Of a stretch of 64,000 nt of DNA, positions 26,761 to 35,563 are shown one piece after another (within the stretch, counting starts at the first letter, position 1; the number at the start of each line of letters is the position of its first letter). The position numbers and the translations under genes were made by a program. The notes beneath the pieces are model-generated. The model was not told the origin of the DNA, searched no databases, and worked only from the letters and a program-made list of their open reading frames with translations. The DNA comes from Pedobacter mucosus. GTDB taxonomy: Bacteria; Bacteroidota; Bacteroidia; Sphingobacteriales; Sphingobacteriaceae. Location: positions 3,472,001 through 3,536,000 of the forward strand of contig NZ_CP087585.1 of assembly GCF_022200785.1 (NCBI RefSeq). The letters are read 5' to 3'.

Positions 26761-29700
26761 TTAGAAGGAAACATTTAGATTAATGCCGTAGCTACGAACA
26801 GTTGGAGATTGTAAACCGGTAGAAGCCGTTGCGTAATTGTATTGATCAAGATCTACATCCTTAAATCGCTTATCCTTGTAGAAATACAATAAATTCCTTC
26901 CATAAACAGATACGGAAGCTTTCTGAATAAAACTTTTGGCAAGTAATTCTTTCGGAAAAGTATAACCAAAAGTTACCTCACGCAGTTTTGTGAAGGTTTT
27001 ACTCATTAGATTTGCTTCATCAACATTATAGTATTTACTCACATAATCTTGGACGAAAGCAACTTGTGTGTTGGGCGCATATTGCAATGCACCATAATTT
27101 AAAACTGCACCTGTATTTGAGTCATAATTGATTGAAGCACCGTTAGAAATAACTACTCCTTCTCCTAAATAAGACCCATTGTATCCTGCCTTACCAAAAT
27201 TCATCCAATCTTGATAACGGGCGGCACCAAGAGTACCCTCTGCTGTTTCAGCATTTGATCCCCCACGCATGGTTTTGTTATGCATATAATCTACAATCAC
27301 GCCTCCCACAGAACCATCGAATTGTATACCTAAGGTAAAAGCCTTGTATTGAAACTTATTGTAAATACTCCAACTGTAATTTCCTATTTCATTACCTAAA
27401 AATTGAGCCGTTGGGTTAACCAATGGTTTTCCTGCTGCATCGTTTATAATCTGTCCTTCGGGCGTACGTACAAAAGCAGTTCCATATAATTTATCTGTAC
27501 GGTCACCCGCATTAAAAAACGTAGCATACGTACTTTGTCCTAAAGGTAGTTCTTTATAAACCTCTTTATAAGTAGCAATATTTGCTAAAATATTCCAACT
27601 GAAACCATTTGGATTTTGGAATACATCTCCACTTAAAGATCCTTCATAACCGGTCTTTTTGGTTTTTAGTGCATTTAAATATTCGATTGTATATCCAGTT
27701 GCAGTAGAGATCGCATTTGGAAGAATTCTTGGACCATCTATATATTGAAATGCTGTTCCGCTGAAGCCAAGTCGGTTCTTTAAAAATTTAATATCAAACC
27801 CTTCTTCATAATTTACACGGGTTGAGGTTTTGATTCCATTTTGGTAAAGATAATCAGATGCATAACCTGCAGTCTGACTATTATACGGTTTACTCGTTGC
27901 ATAAGAAGTATTTAAAGAGTAATCCGGACCATTATATGGCGAAGTATAAGTTGTTCCGTAACCTAAGGGATTATTAAACAGGGTGGCACCTGTACTACCA
28001 CCTAAAGCAGTAATGGAGCTAAACGGAGCTGGGCCAATGGTTGTTGAAGTTGCATCAGAACGAATATTTGAATACGAAGCTCTTGCTTTTAAATAGCTGA
28101 TAAAACTAGGTACTTTGATATAATCTGAAATTACTGTAGCTATTGATAAGCTAGGATAGAAATAGGTTGTTGGCACCTGGAAAGCAGATGATTTGTCTAT
28201 CCGCCCTGTTGTTGAAACGGTGGCATACTTTCCAAAGCTGGCATCTAATGAATAATATGCACTTAATACCCGCATTCCAGAATTAAAGCTGGTTGCTTGA
28301 ACCGGATTTTTAGAATTACTAAATGCATAAACTTCAGGTACATTTAGGTAATCAGTTGATGCCCAACTGGAATTGTACGACATATTACGCATGTTTCCAC
28401 CAACTAAACCAGAAAGATTCAGAAAGTTTTTTACAGTATAATCGTAATTAAGCATTAATTCCGTATTATTATCAAAAAGATCTCGTCTATCCTCTCGGTA
28501 ATCTCCTTCGTTACCTTCTCTTCCGTATGGATGGGCTGAAAACGGCATTTTTTCTGTTCGAAGAATATTATAGGTATCAATTTGCGAACGCAATGTTGCA
28601 TTCAAACTCTTGTTGATTTTATAGTTTGCCAATAAATAACCTGTTGTATTGTTTTTATAATGGCCTCGTGTCCACTCCTCTACCATAAACCAAGGATTAT
28701 GATAACGTGTATACTCAGCAAACTGCTGCTGTATACCAACTTTTCCAGGCTGCCAAATGGCTTTAATATCTGGTGCATTAACATCCCAATCAGCACCTGT
28801 CCATATTGCCAGATTATAAATTAAACTATTCGGACCATATTGTACATCCGGAAAATTATCGGTTGTTTGCCTGTTGAAATTTACATTACCCTCAAATTTC
28901 CAACGTGGACTAGGATTAAATGAAGCGTAAATATTCGCATTAGCAATATCAAGATACTGCTCAGGGATATAACTATCCTGATGCTGTTGAGATGCAGAGA
29001 ACCTTATGGTGTAATCATCTCCGTTTGCCGTAAGGGCAATATTGTTATTAGTCTGAGAGCCTGTACGCAAAAAGTTATTTAAGTTGTTTGCTCCACGTGC
29101 AGTATAAGGAGCTGCCTGGCGAATACCATTAACAACCGGACTATCATATTGAGGAATCAACTGTCCATTAAAATAAGGACCCCAAATGTCATAATCAGCG
29201 TCAACACCACCAGGTGCGCCACCTTTTCCATCAACAAATTGATAAAAAGTATTTTCACCAGCACCATAGGAATGCTGAACCCGAGGAAAAGCTAAAAAAC
29301 CTTTGTTTAATACCGTGCTGCTGTTTACATCAATGGTAAGACCCTTTTTATTCTTATTCCCCTTTTTAGTGGTGATTAAAATAGCTCCATATGATGCCCT
29401 GTTGCCATAAAGTGCAGCCGCAGCAGGTCCTTTCAATACTGTATAACTTTCAATATCGTCTGGACTGATATTATAAGTATCTGTATTTATTGGAAATCCA
29501 TCCACTACATATAACGATATTGTATTACCCCGTATTGCAACATTTGGTGCTCCAAGAAGTTCAGCAGAAGGACCTACTGATAAACCTGCTACTTTACCGA
29601 TTAAACCAGTTATTGGATTGGGGTCTCGGGCAAGGGTAAGGTCTTCACCTTTAACTGTGGAAACTGCATAGCCTAGTTTACGATTATCTTTTTTAACACC

Positions 29701-30039
29701 CAATGCAGTAACCACTACTTCGCTAAGTGTTTTGTTATCGCTAACCATATCAACAATTATTGCATTGTTGTTATTGATAGTTATTTCCCGATTGCTGTAT
29801 CCAAGAAATCTAATTTCAAGTACTTGACCTTGATTTGCCAATATTAAGAAGCGACCATAAGTATCAGTTGTTGTTCCAACCTTTGAGCCTTTAATCATCA
29901 CGCTCACTCCCGGGAGTGGTTGGTTCCTTTCATCATTAACAGTGCCTGATATTTGGGTTTGAGCCCACAAAATCAGCGGCGATAAGCTACACAACAGTAA
30001 TAGTGTAAACTTTTTAAAATAGAGGTAGAAGTGTTTCAT
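26761..30039 (-). CDS. SusC/RagA-family TonB-dependent receptor
   Basis: A 1092-residue outer-membrane transporter. It has a signal peptide (ends near LWAQ), a carboxypeptidase-regulatory-like domain (QISGTVNDERNQPLPGVSV), the TonB-box/plug junction (LSEVVVTALGVKK), a plug with GAPNVAIRGN and GPAAAALYGNRASYGAI, and a 22-strand barrel ending in an aromatic residue. It heads a SusC-SusD-phosphatase operon. The 137 bases before the start hold a four-half-site operator (30085-30123) that is repeated before the phosphonatase gene at 31588. There is no N-terminal STN domain, so it is not controlled through FecR-type signalling, unlike the second SusC at 36671. Confidence 0.94.
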   Translation of the reverse strand: MKHFYLYFKKFTLLLLCSLSPLILWAQTQISGTVNDERNQPLPGVSVMIKGSKVGTTTDTYGRFLILANQGQVLEIRFLGYSNREITINNNNAIIVDMVSDNKTLSEVVVTALGVKKDNRKLGYAVSTVKGEDLTLARDPNPITGLIGKVAGLSVGPSAELLGAPNVAIRGNTISLYVVDGFPINTDTYNISPDDIESYTVLKGPAAAALYGNRASYGAILITTKKGNKNKKGLTIDVNSSTVLNKGFLAFPRVQHSYGAGENTFYQFVDGKGGAPGGVDADYDIWGPYFNGQLIPQYDSPVVNGIRQAAPYTARGANNLNNFLRTGSQTNNNIALTANGDDYTIRFSASQQHQDSYIPEQYLDIANANIYASFNPSPRWKFEGNVNFNRQTTDNFPDVQYGPNSLIYNLAIWTGADWDVNAPDIKAIWQPGKVGIQQQFAEYTRYHNPWFMVEEWTRGHYKNNTTGYLLANYKINKSLNATLRSQIDTYNILRTEKMPFSAHPYGREGNEGDYREDRRDLFDNNTELMLNYDYTVKNFLNLSGLVGGNMRNMSYNSSWASTDYLNVPEVYAFSNSKNPVQATSFNSGMRVLSAYYSLDASFGKYATVSTTGRIDKSSAFQVPTTYFYPSLSIATVISDYIKVPSFISYLKARASYSNIRSDATSTTIGPAPFSSITALGGSTGATLFNNPLGYGTTYTSPYNGPDYSLNTSYATSKPYNSQTAGYASDYLYQNGIKTSTRVNYEEGFDIKFLKNRLGFSGTAFQYIDGPRILPNAISTATGYTIEYLNALKTKKTGYEGSLSGDVFQNPNGFSWNILANIATYKEVYKELPLGQSTYATFFNAGDRTDKLYGTAFVRTPEGQIINDAAGKPLVNPTAQFLGNEIGNYSWSIYNKFQYKAFTLGIQFDGSVGGVIVDYMHNKTMRGGSNAETAEGTLGAARYQDWMNFGKAGYNGSYLGEGVVISNGASINYDSNTGAVLNYGALQYAPNTQVAFVQDYVSKYYNVDEANLMSKTFTKLREVTFGYTFPKELLAKSFIQKASVSVYGRNLLYFYKDKRFKDVDLDQYNYATASTGLQSPTVRSYGINLNVSF

Positions 30040-30084
30040 TATTGCTAAATAATAATTTTAAAAATGTATAGCAATAATAACAAA

Positions 30085-30123
30085 TGTTTATTATTTGTAA
30101 ACTAAGTTTAGATTAATTAAACT
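30085..30123 (-). promoter_or_regulatory. 39-bp four-half-site operator before susC
   Basis: On the minus strand the element reads AGTTTA-N7-TAAACT-N1-AGTTTA-N7-TAAACA (half-sites at 30118-30123, 30105-30110, 30098-30103 and 30085-30090). This is two 19-bp dyads placed one base apart, a 20-bp repeat. The same architecture in the same orientation relative to the gene occurs at 31536-31574 before the phosphonatase operon. The XRE-cupin regulator at 30932 is the nearest candidate to bind it. Confidence 0.75.
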
Positions 30124-30176
30124 TTAAGAATTTGTTGATTTAGAATTAAGACGACAGTAATTTGGTAACTAAAATG

Positions 30177-30785
30177 TTAAATCATTTTAACATTAGGAAA
30201 ATATATGTTACTATTATAATTTAGATGATTGACTGCCAGCTCTTTTAAATAAGCAATGTTATTTACAGGCACTCGTGTCAATTTGGCTTCATCATCCCAA
30301 TAACGCATTCTGATGATAAGATTTGCATCAGGATTTTTCTCAAATTCAGCTGCTTCCTTTTCAGTCATAACGCCGCCTTGAAAATCTAATGTTACACGAC
30401 TTGCAGCAGAAAGCTTATCAAAATATTCGGGATTTTTATAAGTGAGATAGCGTTTCGCCAGCACATGACCAGAAACCAGATTGGCAAGACGAGCGGAAAA
30501 ACCACGTTCTAATAAATACGCTGCCCCAAGTTTCTCGTGATCTATATTTCCCATTCCATCCATACTGCCCACTTCAATGCCTGATACGCACAAATGTCCT
30601 ATATCATGAAAAAAAGCTGCAAGGACTACCTCATCATCATAACCTTCTGCATCGGCTAAACTAGCTGCCTGCGACATGTGTTCAAGTTGAGACACTGGTT
30701 CTCCAATGTAATCTTCATGCCCATGTCTTTCATAAAGCGCAAAGACCTCTGCGACTATTTCTTCGGGATGGCTATAATTTCTCAT
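30177..30785 (-). CDS. phnZ: PhnZ-type HD-domain oxygenase (2-amino-1-hydroxyethylphosphonate cleaving)
   Basis: A 202-residue HD-domain protein. It carries the PhnZ-like lid YIGEPVSQLEHM (Tyr26, Glu29, His36), the HD pair His60-Asp61 in FFHDIGH, His83 in IDHEK, His107 in VSGHVLAKRYLTY, and a late Asp in RYWDDEAK (162/163). These match the di-iron ligands and lid residues of PhnZ, which cleaves (R)-2-amino-1-hydroxyethylphosphonate with oxygen to glycine and phosphate. Its usual partner PhnY is not in this window. It diverges from the XRE-cupin regulator at 30932 and lies between a SusCD operon and a phosphonatase operon. Related HD enzymes act on other substrates, so the exact substrate is inferred. 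Confidence 0.82.
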   Translation of the reverse strand: MRNYSHPEEIVAEVFALYERHGHEDYIGEPVSQLEHMSQAASLADAEGYDDEVVLAAFFHDIGHLCVSGIEVGSMDGMGNIDHEKLGAAYLLERGFSARLANLVSGHVLAKRYLTYKNPEYFDKLSAASRVTLDFQGGVMTEKEAAEFEKNPDANLIIRMRYWDDEAKLTRVPVNNIAYLKELAVNHLNYNSNIYFPNVKMI

Positions 30786-30931
30786 AATGATAGATGAAAT
30801 GTAAAATAAACAGCCTTATGTTAGTTTAACATTAAATTCAAATCATCAAATCATATCCTATTAAATTAAATGAAATGGCTTGTCAAGTTTGGATTTATTC
30901 TCTAATTTTCACCGATTAACAATTATTAACT

Positions 30932-31510
30932 ATGGAAGATAATGTTCTGCTTCAGATAAGTAACCGCATTAAAGAACGAAGACGAGAAAAAAATATTACC
31001 GTACAGGAATTGGCATCAAGGGCAAAAGTAAGTAAGGGGTTAATCTCTCAAATTGAAAATAGCAGAACCATTCCTTCATTAATAGTATTAATTGATATTA
31101 TTAAGGCGCTGGAAGTAGATCTTAATATTTTCTTTAAAGATATTCATTCAGGTAATGAAGGATTTCCGCCTATAATTAAGCGCAAGCATGAATATGAGCA
31201 TTTTGAGAAAGAAGATGCAGAAGGCTTTCATTATCAACGGATATTTACACAATCTATTAAAAAATCAACGGTAGACATTGTGATTCTTGAGCTCGAACCG
31301 AATGCCTCTCGGCCACAGGTAGAAACAGAAGCTTATGAATACAAATACATTCTAAGTGGCGACATTGAGTATCAATTCGGTGAAACTTACTATAATTTAA
31401 AGCAAGGCGATTCCATGCTGTTTGATGGTAGATTGCCTCATACTCCAAAAAATCTTGGAACGAAAACAGCCATAATGCTCGTGATTTATTTTTTTGAAGA
31501 AACAAAATAA
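30932..31510 (+). CDS. XRE-type regulator with a cupin sensor domain
   Basis: A 192-residue protein. An N-terminal Cro/CI helix-turn-helix (residues about 10-65, ERRREKNITVQELASRAKVS then GLISQIENSRTIPSL) is followed by a C-terminal cupin (about 105-190: EAYEYKYILSGDIEYQFG, GDSMLFDGRLPHTPKN). Such regulators bind a small molecule in the cupin. It diverges from phnZ by 146 bp and is 77 bp before the phosphonatase operon. Two identical operator architectures nearby (30085 and 31536) are its likely targets. The ligand may be an aminophosphonate or a product; this is inference. Confidence 0.9.
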   Translation: MEDNVLLQISNRIKERRREKNITVQELASRAKVSKGLISQIENSRTIPSLIVLIDIIKALEVDLNIFFKDIHSGNEGFPPIIKRKHEYEHFEKEDAEGFHYQRIFTQSIKKSTVDIVILELEPNASRPQVETEAYEYKYILSGDIEYQFGETYYNLKQGDSMLFDGRLPHTPKNLGTKTAIMLVIYFFEETK

Positions 31511-31535
31511 CTTAAAGAAAACTTAACAATTGCTT

Positions 31536-31574
31536 AGTTTATAATTAATAAACTAAGTTTAATATTGCTAAACA
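31536..31574 (+). promoter_or_regulatory. 39-bp four-half-site operator before the phosphonatase operon
   Basis: AGTTTA (31536-31541), N7, TAAACT (31549-31554), one A, AGTTTA (31556-31561), N7, TAAACA (31569-31574). Spacers and half-sites match the element at 30085-30123, while the N7 sequences differ, as expected for protein contacts at the half-sites. It ends 13 bp before the start codon at 31588, so the bound protein would cover the promoter. Confidence 0.75.
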
Positions 31575-31587
31575 AAAATGTTAAGCA

Positions 31588-32271
31588 ATGTCAATTAAAT
31601 TAGTAATATTCGATATGGCCGGTACAACGGTCAAAGATGAGAACAAAGTAACAGAAACCTTTAAAGCTGCTCTTCAACAATTCGGATACTTGGTTCCTGA
31701 CCATGCGATCAACCCATTAATGGGTTATAAAAAAAGCCTCGCCATCAAAAAGATGCTACAACAATTTGAAGGCGATACTGAAAAAATTACAGAGGAGTTG
31801 ATACTAGCTATTCATACTGAGTTTATCAGGTTGATGATCGGTTATTACAAATCGACACATGCGCTTGAAGCGCTTCCTAATGCAGAATCAACAATGAATA
31901 TTTTGCGAAATGCAGGTATTAAAGTTGGTATCAACACAGGATTTTCGAGAGATATAGCGGAAATAATAATTGATCGTCTAAAATGGAGAGAAAAGGGACT
32001 ATTTGATTACTTAATTGGGTCGGATGAAGTAGCTGAAGGTCGCCCCGACCCGTCAATGATCCACCATATAATGGAGCAGGCCGGCATCACTGATAGCGGT
32101 GATGTGGCAAAAGTAGGTGATACAGAGGTTGATGTGAGAGAGGGGCAAAATGCAGGTTGCAGATTCATAATCGCCGTTACTACAGGCGCCTTTACCCGAG
32201 TTGAACTCGAACCCTTTAATCCTACTCACATTATTGATGATATAGCAGACGTATTAGACATCATAGACTAA
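31588..32271 (+). CDS. Phosphonatase-like HAD hydrolase (PhnX/TIGR03351 type)
   Basis: A 227-residue HAD-superfamily enzyme. Motif I is DMAGTTV (Asp9, Ala11), the D-x-A form typical of phosphonatases, which lack the second motif-I aspartate of ordinary HAD phosphatases. The cap carries MGYKK, with Lys49 placed like the Schiff-base lysine of phosphonoacetaldehyde hydrolase. Motif II is in GINTGFS, motif III in EGRPDPS and motif IV in VGDTEVDVREG. The family turns phosphonoacetaldehyde, or a close analogue, into an aldehyde and phosphate in the cytosol. It is the first gene of a three-gene operon with a transporter and an FAD enzyme, spaced 5 bp and then overlapping. Confidence 0.85.
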   Translation: MSIKLVIFDMAGTTVKDENKVTETFKAALQQFGYLVPDHAINPLMGYKKSLAIKKMLQQFEGDTEKITEELILAIHTEFIRLMIGYYKSTHALEALPNAESTMNILRNAGIKVGINTGFSRDIAEIIIDRLKWREKGLFDYLIGSDEVAEGRPDPSMIHHIMEQAGITDSGDVAKVGDTEVDVREGQNAGCRFIIAVTTGAFTRVELEPFNPTHIIDDIADVLDIID

Positions 32272-32276
32272 TCGTT

Positions 32277-33587
32277 ATGAATGTTGTAAAGAATCTAAAA
32301 GCCAGTATTAAAAAATGGCCTTATGGCATTACCTCTGTATTAGCATCGATAGCTGCATTCGGAGCATATTCATCAATGTATGCGTTTCGAAAGGCTTTTG
32401 CTGCAGGAACCTTTTCAGCAGATCAGTATCTTCATGTAGATTATAAAGTTTGGCTGGTTATTGCGCAAGTTTTGGGATATACAATGAGTAAGTTTTACGG
32501 TATCCGTTTTATTGCCGAGCTTAAAGGGAAAAAACGAGGCACCACCATTCTAATCCTGATTGCAATCTCCTGGCTAGCTTTACTTGGTTTCGCTATTGTT
32601 CCAGCACCGTATAACATCATGTTTCTATTTATCAACGGGTTTCCCTTAGGGTTAATCTGGGGTCTTATTTTCGGTTATCTTGAAGGACGCAGATCAACAG
32701 AATTTATGGCTGCCGTACTCTCCATTAGTCTAATTTTTGGTTCTGGTTTTGTAAAAACAGTTGGCCAGATTTTAATTCATAATTATCATGTTAGTGAATA
32801 TAATATGCCGTTTTTGGTCGGTGCCTTATTCATTTTGCCATTGGTATTCTTTGTTATCGTTTTAGAAATGATGCCTGAACCTACAATCCAGGATAAAGAA
32901 ACGCGAACCGAACGCAAACCAATGAATGCAGAAGAACGTAAACAATTCATGATCCGTTTTCTGCCCGGCATAATTTTAACTTTAGTTATTTATGTGATGC
33001 TTACTGTTATGCGGGATATCAGGGACAATTTTGAAGTGGAGATCTGGAATAGTATTGGCATTATAGATAAGGGTATTTATACCAAAATCGATGGACAAAT
33101 TTCAGTGATTATTCTCATTGCAATAAGCCTGTTATTTTTGATAAGGAAAAATCTGCAAGCCTTTACTATTATACATTTCTTTATTATTGTTGGCTGCATC
33201 CTTATCGGTCTTTCTACCCTATTATTCATGGTTAATAAGATTGGCCCAGTGAGCTGGATGACGATGGCTGGATTAGGACTTTATTTAGGATATGTACCTT
33301 ACAATGCGATATTTTTTGAGCGAATGATCGCAACGTTCCATTACAAAAGCAATGTTGGATTTGTAATGTACCTTGCAGATTCTTTGGGCTACCTAGCAAG
33401 CATTAGTATTTTATTAATTAAAGAGTTTGGCAGACCGAACATTAGTTGGGCGAAATTTTTTACGGAGGGTATTATGGTGGTTTCTGTTGTTGGCTCCGTT
33501 TGCTCTATCTTATCATTACTATATTTTTATTATTCTGCCAGAAAAACCTCGATTACCAAAACAGAACTCAAACTATCATCAATATGA
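32277..33587 (+). CDS. DUF5690-type major-facilitator-like transporter
   Basis: A 436-residue protein with about twelve membrane helices in two halves and an MFS-like loop (YAFRKAFAAGTF, FYGIRFIAELKGKKRG, GYLEGRRSTEF). I recognise it as DUF5690, seen in Bacteroidota beside phosphonate genes. It starts 5 bp after the phosphonatase-like gene, and its stop overlaps the next start (ATGA at 33584-33587), so it is translated with the enzymes. Uptake of an aminophosphonate across the inner membrane is the natural inference. Confidence 0.8.
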   Translation: MNVVKNLKASIKKWPYGITSVLASIAAFGAYSSMYAFRKAFAAGTFSADQYLHVDYKVWLVIAQVLGYTMSKFYGIRFIAELKGKKRGTTILILIAISWLALLGFAIVPAPYNIMFLFINGFPLGLIWGLIFGYLEGRRSTEFMAAVLSISLIFGSGFVKTVGQILIHNYHVSEYNMPFLVGALFILPLVFFVIVLEMMPEPTIQDKETRTERKPMNAEERKQFMIRFLPGIILTLVIYVMLTVMRDIRDNFEVEIWNSIGIIDKGIYTKIDGQISVIILIAISLLFLIRKNLQAFTIIHFFIIVGCILIGLSTLLFMVNKIGPVSWMTMAGLGLYLGYVPYNAIFFERMIATFHYKSNVGFVMYLADSLGYLASISILLIKEFGRPNISWAKFFTEGIMVVSVVGSVCSILSLLYFYYSARKTSITKTELKLSSI

Positions 33588-34714
33588 ATAAACCATCTGC
33601 AATTGTAATTGGAGCCGGAATTGTTGGTCTAGCAACAGCTCGTGCACTCGCTATTAGGGGTTATCAAGTTACGATTTTTGAACGTAATGAAAAGGCTGTA
33701 GGTGCATCCATAAGAAACTTTGGAATGGTATGGCCAATTGGGCAACCAACAGGACCATTGTTTGAACGGGCAATGTTATCCAGAAACATTTGGAAGCAAA
33801 TTTGTATAGAGGCTGGTATCTGGCATGATGAAGTTGGTTCGTTACATTTGGCTTACCGTCAGGATGAACTTCAGGTATTAGAGGAATACGCAGCAATTAA
33901 TCAAAAACATCGAGACTGTGCCCTATTAACACCCGCTCAGGCCCACGAGAAATCTGGAGCCATAAACCCCAATGGTTTAAAGGGAGCATTGTGGAGTGGT
34001 ACAGAAATGATTCTAGAATCAAGGGTAGCCATTGGACAGGTTGCCGATTACCTAAAAGAAAAATTCGATGTGAGTTTTTATTGGAATACCGCAATTAGTC
34101 AAGTAGCACAAAACCAAGTAAAATCAGGCATAAAGTCTTGGCAGGCTGATGAGATTTACATCTGTAGTGGATCGGAATTTGAAACGCTATATCCTGAAAT
34201 ATTTCAATCTATTGGCATTACTAAATGTAAACTCCAAATGATGCGACTTGAGGCACAATCAGGAAATTTTCGGATCGGGCCATCACTTTGCGGCAGCTTA
34301 AGCTTAATCCATTATCCAGGTTTCCAAGCAGCACCTTCCTTACCAAGTCTAAAAAAGCGTTATGAAGTAGAATATGCTGAATACTTAAAATGGGGCATTC
34401 ACGTGATGGCCGCACAAAACCACATTGGAGAAATTACCATTGGAGATTCGCATGAATATGGTCTTGTACACGATCCCTTTGATAGGGACTTCATCAACCA
34501 AATGATTTTAACTTATCTCAAAACTTTTACTGCATTTAAAGATAGTCGAATTATCCAAACCTGGAATGGCACTTATCCTAAAATGACAGGTGGAGAAACA
34601 GAAGTTATAATGGAGGTTGAGCCTGGAATAACTATTATTAATGGATTAGGAGGCAATGGAATGACCCTTTCCTTTGGTCTTTGCGAACAAGTCATACATT
34701 CAAAACTAGAATAA
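33584..34714 (+). CDS. FAD-dependent oxidoreductase, TIGR03364-like (aminophosphonate oxidase candidate)
   Basis: 376 residues from the ATG at 33584, which overlaps the transporter stop; the longer frame from 33446 runs inside the transporter gene and is rejected. It has an N-terminal dinucleotide fold (VIGAGIVGLATARALAIRGY), the flavin motif ERNEKAVGASIRNFGM and a C-terminal FAD-binding stretch (INGLGGNGMTLSFGL), the DAO/glycine-oxidase layout. TIGR03364 proteins accompany TIGR03351 phosphonatases, and related flavoenzymes (PbfC/PbfD type) oxidise 2-aminoethylphosphonate or its N-methyl form to phosphonoacetaldehyde. That product would feed the HAD enzyme at 31588. The family fit is strong and the substrate is inferred. 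Confidence 0.83.
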   Translation: MNKPSAIVIGAGIVGLATARALAIRGYQVTIFERNEKAVGASIRNFGMVWPIGQPTGPLFERAMLSRNIWKQICIEAGIWHDEVGSLHLAYRQDELQVLEEYAAINQKHRDCALLTPAQAHEKSGAINPNGLKGALWSGTEMILESRVAIGQVADYLKEKFDVSFYWNTAISQVAQNQVKSGIKSWQADEIYICSGSEFETLYPEIFQSIGITKCKLQMMRLEAQSGNFRIGPSLCGSLSLIHYPGFQAAPSLPSLKKRYEVEYAEYLKWGIHVMAAQNHIGEITIGDSHEYGLVHDPFDRDFINQMILTYLKTFTAFKDSRIIQTWNGTYPKMTGGETEVIMEVEPGITIINGLGGNGMTLSFGLCEQVIHSKLE

Positions 34715-34878
34715 ACAATCCAACCTTCTTAAAAAGCGATAACCAATCAGCTATGGTTGATAGTAAGGCCTCAATTAGGTGAAAATATGCTGTTTTAACC
34801 TTTTGGTTATTTTCTATGCGATTTGTAGATGCTAAGCACAGCTAACCTAGAGTTAATGTAGAGTTCATAAACGCCTTG

Positions 34879-34886
34879 TAGTTTTG
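34879..34886 (+). promoter_or_regulatory. TAnnTTTG -7 element before the sigma-factor gene
   Basis: TAGTTTTG fits the Bacteroidota -7 consensus and ends eight bases before the ATG at 34895, implying a leaderless or very short leader. No clear -33 element was found. Confidence 0.3.
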
Positions 34887-34894
34887 CCACAGTT

Positions 34895-35506
34895 ATGAAC
34901 TCCTCTTCTGACAGCAAATTACTTGAATTAATATGTAGTGGCAACCATCTTGCCTACGCTACATTAATAGATCGATATTGGGAACAACTGTATCGGCATA
35001 TTTGGTTTAAAATAAAAAATTCCGATGATGCGAAAGATTTGGTTCAGGATATTTTTTTAAGCCTTTGGAAAAATCGAAGTAAAATCACACTTGATGTAAA
35101 AGATAGTCTTGCTCCTTATTTATTCAGATCAGCAAAATATTTAGTTATCAATCATTTTTCGAGACCTAGAATCACCGTTATTAATGAGCAGGCACTTATA
35201 ACCGCACTAGAAACACCCTCAGAAATTAAAACTGATGATCTTATGCTCACAAATGAGCTTAAAGAACTATTGGATAATGAAGTCAATCAACTTCCAGAAA
35301 GGTTGCAAGTTCCATATCGTCTAAGCAGGGAACAAGAACTCCCGATTCGAGAGATCGCAGAAAAACTATCATTATCCGAACAAACCGTTAAAAATAATAT
35401 CAGCACTGCTTTAAGTGTCATCAGACTTAAATTACTTAAATATAATCTAGAAGGTACAATGATTCAGATAATAGCTTTTGCAATTTTTTTACTGTCAATA
35501 AATTAA
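34895..35506 (+). CDS. ECF sigma factor (FecI-type)
   Basis: A 203-residue RNA polymerase sigma factor. Region 2 reads YATLIDRYWEQLYRHIWFKI then DAKDLVQDIFLSLWKNR (about residues 20-67), and region 4 LREIAEKLSLSEQTVKNNIS-like (PIREIAEKLSLSEQTVKNN, about 150-180). The C-terminus is unusually hydrophobic (MIQIIAFAIFLLSIN). It begins a sigma/anti-sigma/SusC/SusD/phosphodiesterase operon, the trans-envelope control set in which ligand at the STN-bearing SusC releases the sigma factor through FecR. Confidence 0.93.
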   Translation: MNSSSDSKLLELICSGNHLAYATLIDRYWEQLYRHIWFKIKNSDDAKDLVQDIFLSLWKNRSKITLDVKDSLAPYLFRSAKYLVINHFSRPRITVINEQALITALETPSEIKTDDLMLTNELKELLDNEVNQLPERLQVPYRLSREQELPIREIAEKLSLSEQTVKNNISTALSVIRLKLLKYNLEGTMIQIIAFAIFLLSIN

Positions 35507-35563
35507 CCTATTGTTAATATTCTCTTAAAGTACTTTGGGTGATCAGCTGTGATATCTATAGTA

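Noticed and set aside
33446..33583. 46-residue N-terminal extension of the FAD oxidoreductase
   Set aside because: It lies within the transporter gene in another frame; the ATG at 33584 gives the standard flavoprotein start and overlaps the transporter stop as ATGA.
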